NCBI GenBank assembly: GCA_021783385.1
Contig: JAJXTX010000167.1
Span: forward strand, 1 to 5,858
DNA length: 5,858 nt
Direction of reading: 5' to 3'
Source of the DNA: Pseudomonadota bacterium
Lineage (GTDB): Bacteria > Pseudomonadota > Gammaproteobacteria > Xanthomonadales > Rhodanobacteraceae
This document shows, piece by piece, positions 1-5,858 of this stretch (positions within the stretch are counted from its first letter, which is position 1; each line of letters starts with the position of its first letter). Below the pieces are notes generated by a model. The model was not told the DNA's origin. It ran no database searches and saw nothing but the letters and a program-made list of their open reading frames with translations. The translations under genes and the position numbers were made by a program.

Positions 1-100
1 GGGCTTTACTCGCAAGAGGGATGACGACCGCAGGCGCGGGCGCGGTGGCGCGAGCGCGCAGGGTAAGTGCCACGGCGGCGGCGGACAAGGGCGCGTCCAT
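1..100 (-). CDS. Possible N-terminal fragment of an unidentified protein, cut by the left window edge
   Basis: Reading the minus strand from an ATG at 100 gives an open frame of 33 codons with no stop before the edge. It begins MDAPLSAAAVALTLRARA and continues as an Ala/Pro-rich stretch ending ...VVIPLASKA. Codon use is GC-rich, like the neighbouring genes. No in-frame start lies closer upstream. The sequence before the ATG is only a weak match to a ribosome-binding site (a GGTGG run 13 bases away). Such a low-complexity leader often precedes the first structured segment of a cytoplasmic enzyme, but no domain is visible and I do not recognise the protein. The intrinsic terminator at 117-152 lies immediately upstream, so if the gene is real its transcript probably reads through it. 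In GC-rich DNA an open frame this short can arise by chance, so the call is tentative. Confidence 0.35.
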   Translation of the reverse strand, partial: MDAPLSAAAVALTLRARATAPAPAVVIPLASKA

Positions 101-116
101 GGGCGACCGCGACCAC

Positions 117-152
117 CCAAAAGAAAACCCCGCGGGCTGGAGCCTCGCGGGG
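117..152 (-). terminator. Rho-independent terminator, minus strand
   Basis: On the plus strand CCCCGCG (128-134) and CGCGGGG (146-152) are exact complements. The stem continues inward with GGC (135-137) and GCC (142-144) around a TGGA tetraloop, leaving a single bulged base at 145. On the minus strand the stem is followed directly by TTTTCTTTT (127-119). A strong GC stem plus a U-rich tail is the standard intrinsic terminator. The plus-strand side has no T-run, so it should act only on minus-strand transcripts. It lies 150 bases past the phosphatase stop and 18 bases before the candidate start at 100, so it either ends the phosphatase transcript or attenuates the gene to the left. Confidence 0.8.
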
Positions 153-155
153 AAA

Positions 156-217
156 TCCGGTCAAGCCGGAAGGGAAATGGCCTTGCCTGCAAAAGCGTTG
201 GTCAGCAGGGTCTGGCC
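156..217 (-). other. Two stem-loops preceding the terminator (structured leader or 3' UTR)
   Basis: Two inverted repeats precede the terminator in the minus-strand RNA. The first pairs GGCC (214-217) with GGCC (179-182) and, inside it, CCTGC/GCAGG (205-209 with 186-190) around a 14-base loop. The second pairs TCCGG and CCGGA (166-170 with 156-160) around a 5-base loop. With the terminator this makes three hairpins in about 90 bases, ordered as in attenuators, riboswitch expression platforms and small RNAs. I could not match it to a known RNA family by eye. The pairings are read directly from the sequence; function is inferred. Confidence 0.45.
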
Positions 218-279
218 TGATCCATGTTAACGGCTGGCGAGAGTTCAGACAATACTTTTGCTAGTGTCGCCAAGTGCAT
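202..279 (-). CDS. Hypothetical 25-residue ORF, possible leader peptide
   Basis: An ATG at 279 opens a 25-codon frame that begins MHLATLAKVLSELSPAVN and ends at a TGA (204-202) inside the loop of the first hairpin. Its codons are AT-rich (ACA, CTA, GCA, AAA, GTA, TTG) and none of its four Leu codons is CTG, unlike the surrounding genes, which use CTG heavily. A leader peptide stopping inside an attenuator hairpin is the classic arrangement for amino-acid operons. Against this, no Shine-Dalgarno sequence is visible, the Leu residues are not consecutive, and the composition may simply be that of AT-rich intergenic DNA. Treat it as a candidate only. Confidence 0.15.
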   Translation of the reverse strand: MHLATLAKVLSELSPAVNMDQARPC

Positions 280-302
280 GACAAAAATGAAAAATTGCGA
301 AA

Positions 303-1202
303 TCACTGGTCGCGCAGCGCCGCGATCTTCTGCCGCCGCCGCTGCCCGCGTGGCGCCGTCCAGTCGTTGTTGAACAGCGCCGGCTCCCAGCTGCCGTAGG
401 TGGGATTGGGCAGCACGAACCAGCGCGTGCCGATCCACCCCAGGTAGGGCTGGATGTCCTGACGCCGCGCCGCCGGCGTGTTGGCCGCGACCGTGACGAA
501 GTCGCCGAGCTGGTCGCCGAACTGCATCAGCACACGGTAGTGGCGGCTGATCAGCTGGCGGCGGCAACTTTTTTCGGTGCCGATCTGCTCGCAGCCGGGG
601 ACATAGGTACCCAGGCCGAGAAACGCCTCCGGTCCGGAGACCGGGAACCCATCCTTGCGCAGGTTGGCCAGTGTCACCGCGTCCAGGTCCTTCGCGCGGT
701 TGGAGACGTAGATCACCGCAATGCCGTGCTGCTGGGCGAAGCGGGTGAACGCGACCGCGCCGGGCAGCGCGCGCGCCTTCTGCTCCTTGCACCACGCGGC
801 CCAGTCGGCCTCGTTGTATTCGCCGCCGCTGCGGATCAGGCGCGCCTGGTAGGGCGAGTTGTCCAGCACGGTCTCGTCGATGTCGAGCACCACCGCCGGC
901 TTCAGCCCCGCGCTCGGTGCCACGCGGTCGTCGCCGGGCAGCGCGTCCCACCTGGGATCGGCGAGGGCGGCGAGCAGGCGGGACTGCGCATCGCGGTAGG
1001 TCTGCAGGTAGACCAGGTCGTGCTCGACCGCATTCTGGGTCCAGCTGACCGCGTTGAGGTTGTCGTCGGCCGGCGTCGTGGCGGGCGCCGCAGCGTGGGT
1101 CAGCGCAGCGACGGGCGCGGGCTTCGGCGCCGGTGCGGCGCAGCCGGCCAGCAGGGTCAGCGCGATCAGCGCGATCAGGGCGACAGGCAGGCGGTGCGGC
1201 AT
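303..1202 (-). CDS. HAD-superfamily lipoprotein acid phosphatase / 5'-nucleotidase, e(P4) (class C) family
   Basis: The 299-residue product is a lipid-anchored phosphomonoesterase that should hydrolyse nucleotides or other phosphate esters at the periplasmic face of the outer membrane. In Haemophilus the family member e(P4) dephosphorylates NMN and nucleotides for uptake. The N-terminus (MPHRLPVALIALIALTLLAGC) is a lipoprotein signal with lipobox LAGC, giving lipidated Cys21, followed by an Ala/Pro-rich tether to about residue 47. The HAD motifs are all present: DIDET at 107-111 (D107 nucleophile, D109 acid/base), S167 in VIYVSN, K211 in EKSCRR, and GDQLGD at 229-234 with D230 and D234 as Mg ligands. 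The ADWAAW segment (132-137) also fits the family. The frame stays open upstream to a TTG at 1238 and in-frame ATGs at 1232 and 1226. The ATG at 1202 is chosen because AAGGAA lies 6 bases ahead and it places the signal peptide at the exact N-terminus. The gene is divergent from the permease at 1326. Substrate specificity is not determined by sequence. Confidence 0.93.
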   Translation of the reverse strand: MPHRLPVALIALIALTLLAGCAAPAPKPAPVAALTHAAAPATTPADDNLNAVSWTQNAVEHDLVYLQTYRDAQSRLLAALADPRWDALPGDDRVAPSAGLKPAVVLDIDETVLDNSPYQARLIRSGGEYNEADWAAWCKEQKARALPGAVAFTRFAQQHGIAVIYVSNRAKDLDAVTLANLRKDGFPVSGPEAFLGLGTYVPGCEQIGTEKSCRRQLISRHYRVLMQFGDQLGDFVTVAANTPAARRQDIQPYLGWIGTRWFVLPNPTYGSWEPALFNNDWTAPRGQRRRQKIAALRDQ

Positions 1203-1325
1203 GGACAGTTCCTTCACGGGGCACATCAGCATGGGCAAAGTCTACGACAGCGATGTGTCGGGGCTGGCCGCCGTTGCATGCGGTCTGACAGACTGAGGGC
1301 CCGCACCTCCACGGACCTGACCCGC
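1203..1325. promoter_or_regulatory. Divergent intergenic region with two short inverted repeats
   Basis: This 123-bp gap between two genes that point away from each other must hold both promoters. No convincing -35/-10 pair is visible in either direction. The best minus-strand -10 candidate is TAGACT (1244-1239) without a good -35. Next to it is the inverted repeat CGACA-N6-TGTCG (1245-1260). A second, GTCTG-A-CAGAC (1283-1293), lies 32 bp ahead of the permease ATG. Either could be a regulator site, but arms of 5 bp are expected by chance at some frequency in GC-rich DNA. Confidence 0.4.
1209..1214 (-). promoter_or_regulatory. Ribosome-binding site of the lipoprotein phosphatase (decides the start)
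   Basis: On the minus strand AAGGAA sits 6 bases before the ATG at 1202. The alternative in-frame starts at 1226, 1232 and 1238 (TTG) would add 8 to 12 residues, including charged and Cys residues, before the lipoprotein signal. This site therefore supports the shorter protein. Confidence 0.7.
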
Positions 1326-2357
1326 ATGGATACTCCGCTGCCGCCGCTGCGCGATGCGTCCTTCACCATCCGCATGATCAGCTGCGTGCTGGCGGCCACG
1401 ATGCTGCTGTTGGTCCTCGGCCTGCACATGCTGCCGGCGCTGCTGGCTGGCCTGCTGGTCTTCGAACTGGTGCAGGCGATGACTCCGCTGCTCGGTCAGC
1501 GCATCTCCGGCGACCGCGCGCGGGTGCTGGTGGTGACCGTGCTGGGGGCGATCGTGGTGGGCCTGCTGATCCTGCTGATCCTTGGCGTGATCAGCTTCTT
1601 TCGCAACGAGATCGGCAACCCCGAGCTGCTGTGGCAGCAGCAGCTGATGCCGCTGGTGGAAAAAGCCCGGCAGCAGCTGCCGGCGGTGCTGGTCGACCAC
1701 CTGCCGGACAGCGTCGACGACCTGCGCGTGGGCGCGGCGGAGCTGGCGCGCAAGCATGCGGGCACCTTGCAACTGGCCGGCAAGGAAGTGATGCGGTTGT
1801 TCGTGCACATCCTGATCGGGCTGGTGCTGGGCGCGATCATCGCGCTCAGCCACACCCGCCCCGCGCACCAGGTCGGCCCGCTCGCCGCGGCGCTGGGGCT
1901 GCGCTGCCGGCGACTGGCGGCGGCGTTCCACAACATCGTGTTCGCACAGCTCAAGATCTCGCTGATCAACACCGCCTGCACCGCGATCTTCCTGCTCGGC
2001 GCGCTGCCGCTGTTCGGCATCCACGTGCCGCTGGCCAAGACGCTGGTGGTGGTCACCTTCATCGTCGGCCTGCTGCCGGTGGTCGGCAACCTGCTGTCGA
2101 ACACCGCGATCACGATTGCCGCGCTGTCGGTATCGCTGGGCGTGGGCATTGCCGCGCTGGGCTTCCTGCTGTTGATCCACAAGCTGGAATACTTCCTCAA
2201 CGCCCGCATCGTCGGCACCCAGATCAACGCCCGCGCGTGGGAGCTGCTGATGGCCATGCTGCTGATGGAAGCGGCCTTCGGCCTGGCCGGCGTGATCGCC
2301 GCGCCGATCTACTACGCCTATCTGAAGAGTGAGCTGGAGGCGGAGCGGTTGATCTGA
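1326..2357 (+). CDS. AI-2E family transporter (PerM/TqsA-type inner-membrane permease)
   Basis: This 343-residue polytopic inner-membrane protein is of the family named for E. coli TqsA, an exporter of autoinducer-2. Other members are cation/proton antiporters or of unknown substrate, so the cargo cannot be assigned. Hydrophobic segments lie near residues 18-36, 38-56, 66-91, 157-174, 208-231, 235-254, 260-284 and 305-334, i.e. about eight helices. The long polar amphipathic loop at 93-152 between helices 3 and 4 is typical of the family. The conserved core motif appears as GLLPVVGNLLSNT (248-260), followed by the family-like LEYFLNARIVGTQI (287-300). Length is normal. The ATG at 1326 is chosen because the polar N-terminus followed by a hydrophobic helix is family-like. 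Its ribosome-binding site is weak (ACGGA, 10 bases away), and starts at 1278 or 1374 are possible. The frame stays open upstream to 540, but that part is antisense to the phosphatase. The gene converges on the sulfotransferase with a 16-bp gap. Confidence 0.9.
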   Translation: MDTPLPPLRDASFTIRMISCVLAATMLLLVLGLHMLPALLAGLLVFELVQAMTPLLGQRISGDRARVLVVTVLGAIVVGLLILLILGVISFFRNEIGNPELLWQQQLMPLVEKARQQLPAVLVDHLPDSVDDLRVGAAELARKHAGTLQLAGKEVMRLFVHILIGLVLGAIIALSHTRPAHQVGPLAAALGLRCRRLAAAFHNIVFAQLKISLINTACTAIFLLGALPLFGIHVPLAKTLVVVTFIVGLLPVVGNLLSNTAITIAALSVSLGVGIAALGFLLLIHKLEYFLNARIVGTQINARAWELLMAMLLMEAAFGLAGVIAAPIYYAYLKSELEAERLI

Positions 2358-2373
2358 GCGACCGCACGGCGAT

Positions 2374-3954
2374 TCAGCTCGGCAGCTGGATGTCAGTATC
2401 GGCGAGCAGTTTCCGCAGCTCGCGCAATTGCGGTTCGTACTGTTTCCAGCGACCGATGGCGGTGCGGTAGATCGGTGCGCGCACTTGCCAGGCATTGGGT
2501 GTGTTGACTGGCGCGGTGTTGCTCTCGGAATGCAGGCAGGCTTCGTTCCAGGGCAGGCCGCAGAACGCCAGCAGTTGACGTGCCGATGCTTCAGGCGCTT
2601 CCACCAGCGATTCGTAAGGCAGCTCCAGGATGCGTCCGGGCAGAACCTTCTTCCAATGTGCCATCAGGCGGTCGAACTGGATGTAATACCGCCCGGTGTC
2701 GAGCAGGTCGAAGGAATAGTCGTAGAAGGGCGTCTCCCGATCGAACAGGTGGCGGAAGTTGCCGAGGCAGGTGTCCAGCGGGTCGCGGCGCAGGCAGATG
2801 ATCCTGGCGTTCGGCAGGGCGCGGGCGATGAAGCCGGCATACAGGAAATTGTGCGGCAGCTTGTCGATGAAGCGCGGCGTGTGCCCGGTGGCGGGACGGG
2901 TGCTGGCGAGATAGGCGGCGCCGAGTCGTTGCCAGTCGATGTCACGAGTGCGCGCGCCGATATCCGGGTCGAACAGGATCGGTATGCGGCTACCTGACGC
3001 TTGTTGCAGCGCCGCCGGGAAGTTCTGCATTTCGCCCGCAGAGTAAACATCCGGATGGCTGGAAAGAATGCGGTCCAGCAGCGTGGTGCCGGTGCGTGGC
3101 ATGCCAATGATGAAGATCGGCTCGTCGCTGGGATCACCCTTGGTCGGCCCGTCGTGTGCTGCGGGGAGAGTGCGTATCAGCGCATCGAACATGGCCTCGT
3201 CGTGCTTGCCTGAGTAAGGACGAAGGCTGCGCACCGCCGCATTGCCGCGCACGTAATGCTCGAAAGCTCTGGGGTAATCGGCAGTGTCGTCGTACTCCTT
3301 GGCCAGCGCGATGTTGAGATAGATCTGCGCGCCGATGTCGCTGCCGTGCTGCGCCAGCAACGACTGCATCCGTTCGAGGTGATTGCTGGTCGGGGCCTGC
3401 CGTCGCAGCTGGGCCACGTTGAGGTGTGCCTTCCAATAACGAGGCTCAAGCCGGATGCCTGCCTCCAGTTCCTGTTCGGCGCCGTCGTTGTCGCCCATGG
3501 CTGTCAGTGCATGAGCCAGATTGAACCGGAAAGAGGCCTGCCCGGGTATCAGTGCCACGGTGCGGCGAAAGGCGGTCGCCGCCTGCTCGAAGGCATTGAC
3601 CTGGGTGTAAGCCACCCCCAGCGTCTCCAGCGCCATCGGGTCCTGGGGCGAGCAGCTCATGGCCTCGTCCGCCACAAGCCGGGCCTCCCGCATGCGCCGG
3701 ACAAGGGTCAGTGCCCTCGCGTATTGCGCGAGGAAGTCGGCGCGGCCGGGTTCCAGCTGGGTGGCCTTGAGCAGGCAATCCAGTGCCTGCGGCAGCTGCT
3801 GTGTCTGCATGTAAGCCACGCCAGCCATGAAATGCACCACCGGATCGTGCGGAGCGACAGGCAGGAGTTGCGCCGCACGTTGCTGCACCCGCGGCCAGTC
3901 ATTCTGGTTGAATGCGGCGATGAGCTTGGCATAAGCGCGGGTGGAGTCGATCAT
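2374..3954 (-). CDS. TPR-repeat sulfotransferase (Sulfotransfer_3-type, PAPS-dependent)
   Basis: This 526-residue fusion has an N-terminal tetratricopeptide region and a C-terminal sulfotransferase that should transfer sulfate from PAPS to an unidentified acceptor. No signal peptide or membrane segment is seen, so it is probably cytoplasmic. The TPR part spans about residues 5-240. The helix-ending prolines at 35, 69, 103, 137 and 171 recur at exactly 34 residues, the TPR period, giving at least four consecutive repeats. The catalytic domain starts with FIIGMPRTGTT (281-291), the 5'-phosphosulfate-binding loop, followed by FIDKLPHNF (362-370) and the 3'-phosphate-binding segment ICLRRDPLDTCLGNF (386-400). 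The start at 3954 is set by AGGAGG five bases upstream. The gene lies 81 bp downstream of rep on the same strand, and its 3' end faces the permease. TPRs in such proteins probably bind the acceptor or a partner, which is inference. Acceptor and pathway are unknown, and no PAPS-synthesis gene is in view. Confidence 0.92.
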   Translation of the reverse strand: MIDSTRAYAKLIAAFNQNDWPRVQQRAAQLLPVAPHDPVVHFMAGVAYMQTQQLPQALDCLLKATQLEPGRADFLAQYARALTLVRRMREARLVADEAMSCSPQDPMALETLGVAYTQVNAFEQAATAFRRTVALIPGQASFRFNLAHALTAMGDNDGAEQELEAGIRLEPRYWKAHLNVAQLRRQAPTSNHLERMQSLLAQHGSDIGAQIYLNIALAKEYDDTADYPRAFEHYVRGNAAVRSLRPYSGKHDEAMFDALIRTLPAAHDGPTKGDPSDEPIFIIGMPRTGTTLLDRILSSHPDVYSAGEMQNFPAALQQASGSRIPILFDPDIGARTRDIDWQRLGAAYLASTRPATGHTPRFIDKLPHNFLYAGFIARALPNARIICLRRDPLDTCLGNFRHLFDRETPFYDYSFDLLDTGRYYIQFDRLMAHWKKVLPGRILELPYESLVEAPEASARQLLAFCGLPWNEACLHSESNTAPVNTPNAWQVRAPIYRTAIGRWKQYEPQLRELRKLLADTDIQLPS

Positions 3955-3959
3955 GGAAA

Positions 3960-3965
3960 CCTCCT
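3960..3965 (-). promoter_or_regulatory. Strong ribosome-binding site of the TPR-sulfotransferase
   Basis: On the minus strand AGGAGG is separated by 5 bases (TTTCC) from the ATG at 3954. It is the best Shine-Dalgarno match in the window. It fixes the start codon and shows the gene does not depend on translational coupling to rep. Confidence 0.8.
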
Positions 3966-4007
3966 GGCAGCGGAAGGCAAGTGTGGCGCGCTGGCGTGAG
4001 TGAAACT

Positions 4008-4034
4008 GGAATACATCTGCCCCTGGGCGGTCAA
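4008..4034 (-). promoter_or_regulatory. Weak sigma-70 promoter candidate in the rep-sulfotransferase gap
   Basis: On the minus strand TTGACC (4034-4029) resembles a -35 box and TATTCC (4013-4008) a -10 box. The 15-bp spacer is shorter than the usual 16-18. No terminator is evident after the rep stop codon, so read-through from rep is an alternative way to express the sulfotransferase. Confidence 0.25.
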
Positions 4035-4035
4035 C

Positions 4036-5858
4036 TCAGCCGCCCGCAAGCATCGCCGCGATCTTGGCCATGTGCGACTGGGCAGTTTCGCGGGTGATTT
4101 CCTTGTCCGCCTCCGGATCCTTGCCCTGCCAGTGCAGGTCGGCCTGCGGCAGTTCGTGCAGGAAGCGGCTGGGCTGGTTGCTGTGGACGTCGCCGTAGCG
4201 CTTGGTCCTGGCCGACCACGACAGCGTCAGCAGCTCCTTGGCGCGGGTGATGCCCACGTACAGCAGGCGCCGCTCCTCGTCGAGACGGCCCTCGTCGATG
4301 GCGCCTTCGTGCGGCAGCGTGCCGTCCTCGCAGCCGACGATGAAGACGAAGCGGAACTCCAGCCCCTTGGCCGCATGCAGGGTCATCATGCGCACCGCGT
4401 TGCCGGGCTCGTCGCGGTCGGCGTGGCTGAGCAGGGCGAGCTGGGCGGCGAGGTCGCCACCGGAGGTGGCCCCGCCAGCGCTGCTGCCCTTCTGCATCGC
4501 GCGGAACCAGTCGGCCAGCTCCTTCAGGTTGCCCAGCCGGCGCTCGCGCAGGCTGGCGTCGGGCGTGCTGGCGACGATCTGCGCGGCGTAGCCGGTGCGC
4601 GCCAGGATCGTCTCGACCAGATCGGCCGCGCCCTGGTGCATCGAGGCACTGCGCAATTCGTCCAGCAGGCTGGCGAACGACGCCAGCGCCGCCGCCGGGC
4701 GCGGCGTGAGCTGGCGCAGCACGCTGTCGCTGCGGGTGGCTTCCAGCAGCGAGCAGTGCCGGCTCTGCGCGATGCGACCGAGGTTTTCCAGCGTGGTGGC
4801 GCCGATCTCGCGCTTCGGCACGTTGACCACGCGCAGGAACGCGGCGTCATCGCTGGGGTTGGTCAGCAGGCGCAGGTAGCACAGCAGGTCCTTCACTTCG
4901 GCGCGGTCGAGGAAGGAGAGCGCGCCGGTGAGGTGATAGGGAATGCGTGCCAGCCGGAAGGCCTTTTCCAGCGGACGCGCCTGGAAGTTGCCGCGGTACA
5001 ACACCGCGATGTCGTGCCAGCGCGCCTTGTGCTTCTCGGCCAGCGCAGTGGCGATTGCCGCGACGCGTTCGGCCTCGTGTTCGGCCTCCTTGCATTCCAG
5101 CACGCGGATCGGCGCGCCTTCGGGCAGCTCGCTCCACAGCTTTTTTTCGTGCAGGTGCGGGTTGTGGCCAATCAGCTGGTTGGCCGCGCGCAGGATGCGC
5201 TTGCCGCAGCGGTAGTTCTGCTCCAGCTTGATCACGCGCAGGTTCGGCCAGTCACGGCCGAGCTGGTCGATGTTTTCCGGATTGGCGCCGCGCCACGCGT
5301 AGATCGACTGGTCGTCGTCGCCCACGCAGGTGATGCCGCCGCGCTCGCCGGCCAGCACTTTCAGCAGCCGGTACTGCGCGTCGTTGGTGTCCTGGTATTC
5401 GTCCACCAGCAGGTAGCGCAGGCGTTCGCGCCAGGTGCTGCGGGCCTCCTCGTCGGATTCCAGGATCTGCAGCGGCAGCCGGATCAGGTCGTCGAAATCC
5501 ACTGCGTTGAACGCGGCGAGGCGCTGCTGGTACATCTCGTAGATCGTCGCCGCCTCCAGCTCGCGCGGACTGCGCGCGGCGGCCAGCGCCTGCTCCGGCG
5601 AGAGGCCGCCGTTCTTGGCGCGGCTGAGCAGGTTGCGGATGCCGAACAGCACATCGGGCTTCACGCCCTTGGGCGCCAGCTCCTTGATGATGCCGCCGCT
5701 GTCGTCCGCATCCAGCACCGAGAAGCCGCGCCGCAGGCCGGCGCGGGCGTGCTCGATCTGCAGGAATTTCAGCCCCAGCGCGTGGAACGTGCTCACCGTC
5801 AGCGCCTGCGCATCCTCGGCGCTGACCAGCTGGGCGACGCGCTCGCGCATCTCGCGCG
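4036..5858 (-). CDS. rep: ATP-dependent DNA helicase Rep, 5' end outside the window
   Basis: This is a superfamily 1A 3'-5' DNA helicase that clears proteins from DNA ahead of the replication fork and helps restart stalled forks. The visible part covers about 607 codons. The first in-frame ATG (5850) is internal: the preceding codons read Arg-Glu and match the REM of E. coli Rep near residue 61-63, so about 60 residues including Walker A are beyond the edge. Counting from that Met, visible motifs are Ib STFHALG (20-26), II VDEYQDTN (149-156, Walker B D150/E151), III GDDDQSIYAWRG (177-188), IV KLEQNYR (208-214), V MTLHAAKGLEF (489-499) and VI DEERRLLYVGITRA (524-537). Segments such as NPSDDAAFLRVVNVPKREIG (331-350) and the C-terminal QSHMAKIAAML fit Rep better than UvrD or PcrA, in my recollection of E. 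coli Rep. A Gly/Ser-rich stretch (456-465) is a likely linker. No frameshift or internal stop is seen. Confidence 0.95.
   Translation of the reverse strand, partial: REMRERVAQLVSAEDAQALTVSTFHALGLKFLQIEHARAGLRRGFSVLDADDSGGIIKELAPKGVKPDVLFGIRNLLSRAKNGGLSPEQALAAARSPRELEAATIYEMYQQRLAAFNAVDFDDLIRLPLQILESDEEARSTWRERLRYLLVDEYQDTNDAQYRLLKVLAGERGGITCVGDDDQSIYAWRGANPENIDQLGRDWPNLRVIKLEQNYRCGKRILRAANQLIGHNPHLHEKKLWSELPEGAPIRVLECKEAEHEAERVAAIATALAEKHKARWHDIAVLYRGNFQARPLEKAFRLARIPYHLTGALSFLDRAEVKDLLCYLRLLTNPSDDAAFLRVVNVPKREIGATTLENLGRIAQSRHCSLLEATRSDSVLRQLTPRPAAALASFASLLDELRSASMHQGAADLVETILARTGYAAQIVASTPDASLRERRLGNLKELADWFRAMQKGSSAGGATSGGDLAAQLALLSHADRDEPGNAVRMMTLHAAKGLEFRFVFIVGCEDGTLPHEGAIDEGRLDEERRLLYVGITRAKELLTLSWSARTKRYGDVHSNQPSRFLHELPQADLHWQGKDPEADKEITRETAQSHMAKIAAMLAGG

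Noticed and set aside
242..302. AT-rich stretch as a sigma-70 promoter for the minus-strand leader.
   Set aside because: TTGTCA (284-279) looks like a -35 box, but the hexamer at the right distance is GCAAAA, and the alternative TATTGT has no -35 at 16-18 bp. Base composition alone does not justify a promoter call.
202..1224. A 340-codon minus-strand frame overlapping the phosphatase.
   Set aside because: It is Arg/Ala/Pro-rich low-complexity translation in a different frame from the motif-bearing phosphatase, with no recognisable domain.
540..1325. The permease reading frame stays open for 262 codons upstream of 1326, antisense to the phosphatase.
   Set aside because: The translation is Arg/Gly/Ala-rich without domain signals, while the opposite strand encodes a complete HAD phosphatase. 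This is a GC-rich shadow frame, not an N-terminal extension.
2375..2388. CAGCT-CGGC-AGCTG hairpin at the convergent gene ends, as a terminator.
   Set aside because: The stem is only 5 bp, there is no T-run on either side, and it overlaps the last codons of the sulfotransferase. No intrinsic terminator can be supported here.
1242..2495. A 417-codon minus-strand frame antisense to the permease.
   Set aside because: It is dominated by Gln/Arg/His, which is what the complement of CTG-rich membrane-protein codons gives, and it has no domain. The plus strand encodes a clear AI-2E-family protein.
3256..3999. A 247-codon plus-strand frame antisense to the sulfotransferase.
   Set aside because: It lies opposite the TPR region, where the minus-strand frame shows an exact 34-residue repeat. 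It has no plausible ribosome-binding site or domain.
5848..5850. ATG as the real start of the helicase gene.
   Set aside because: The codons to its right continue the Rep sequence (Arg-Glu before Met), and a protein starting here would lack Walker A and motif Ia. It is an internal Met of a gene cut by the window edge.

Overview
The window is GC-rich DNA whose gene content and codon use fit a gammaproteobacterium. The mix of an E. coli-like Rep helicase, a TPR-sulfotransferase, an e(P4)-type lipoprotein phosphatase and an AI-2E-family permease suggests the Xanthomonadales (Rhodanobacter/Dyella/Luteibacter-like), but this placement is inferred from family resemblance and was not tested by a search. 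I see no mobile element, CRISPR array, tRNA or rRNA. This looks like ordinary chromosome.

Layout, left to right. At the extreme left (1-100, minus) is the possible first part of a gene that runs off the window. Just upstream of it on the minus strand (117-217) lie three successive stem-loops. The last is a textbook intrinsic terminator with a U-rich tail. Next come a secreted lipoprotein acid phosphatase/5'-nucleotidase (303-1202, minus), a 123-bp divergent intergenic region, and an AI-2E-family membrane transporter (1326-2357, plus). The transporter converges, with a 16-bp gap, on a TPR-sulfotransferase (2374-3954, minus). After an 81-bp gap comes the rep DNA helicase gene (4036 to beyond the right edge, minus), which lacks its first roughly 60 codons.

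How they work together: no shared pathway is evident. The phosphatase (outer membrane, periplasmic face), the permease (inner membrane), the sulfotransferase (probably cytoplasmic, PAPS-dependent) and Rep (replication restart) look like independent neighbours. Rep and the sulfotransferase are co-directional and could be partly co-transcribed, but the sulfotransferase has its own strong ribosome-binding site and a weak promoter candidate in the gap.

The least-explained stretch is 1-302. The terminator there ends only 18 bp before a candidate start codon and is preceded by further hairpins and a small AT-rich ORF, an arrangement compatible with transcription attenuation of the gene beyond the left edge. 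It could equally be a long 3' UTR or small-RNA end of the phosphatase transcript.
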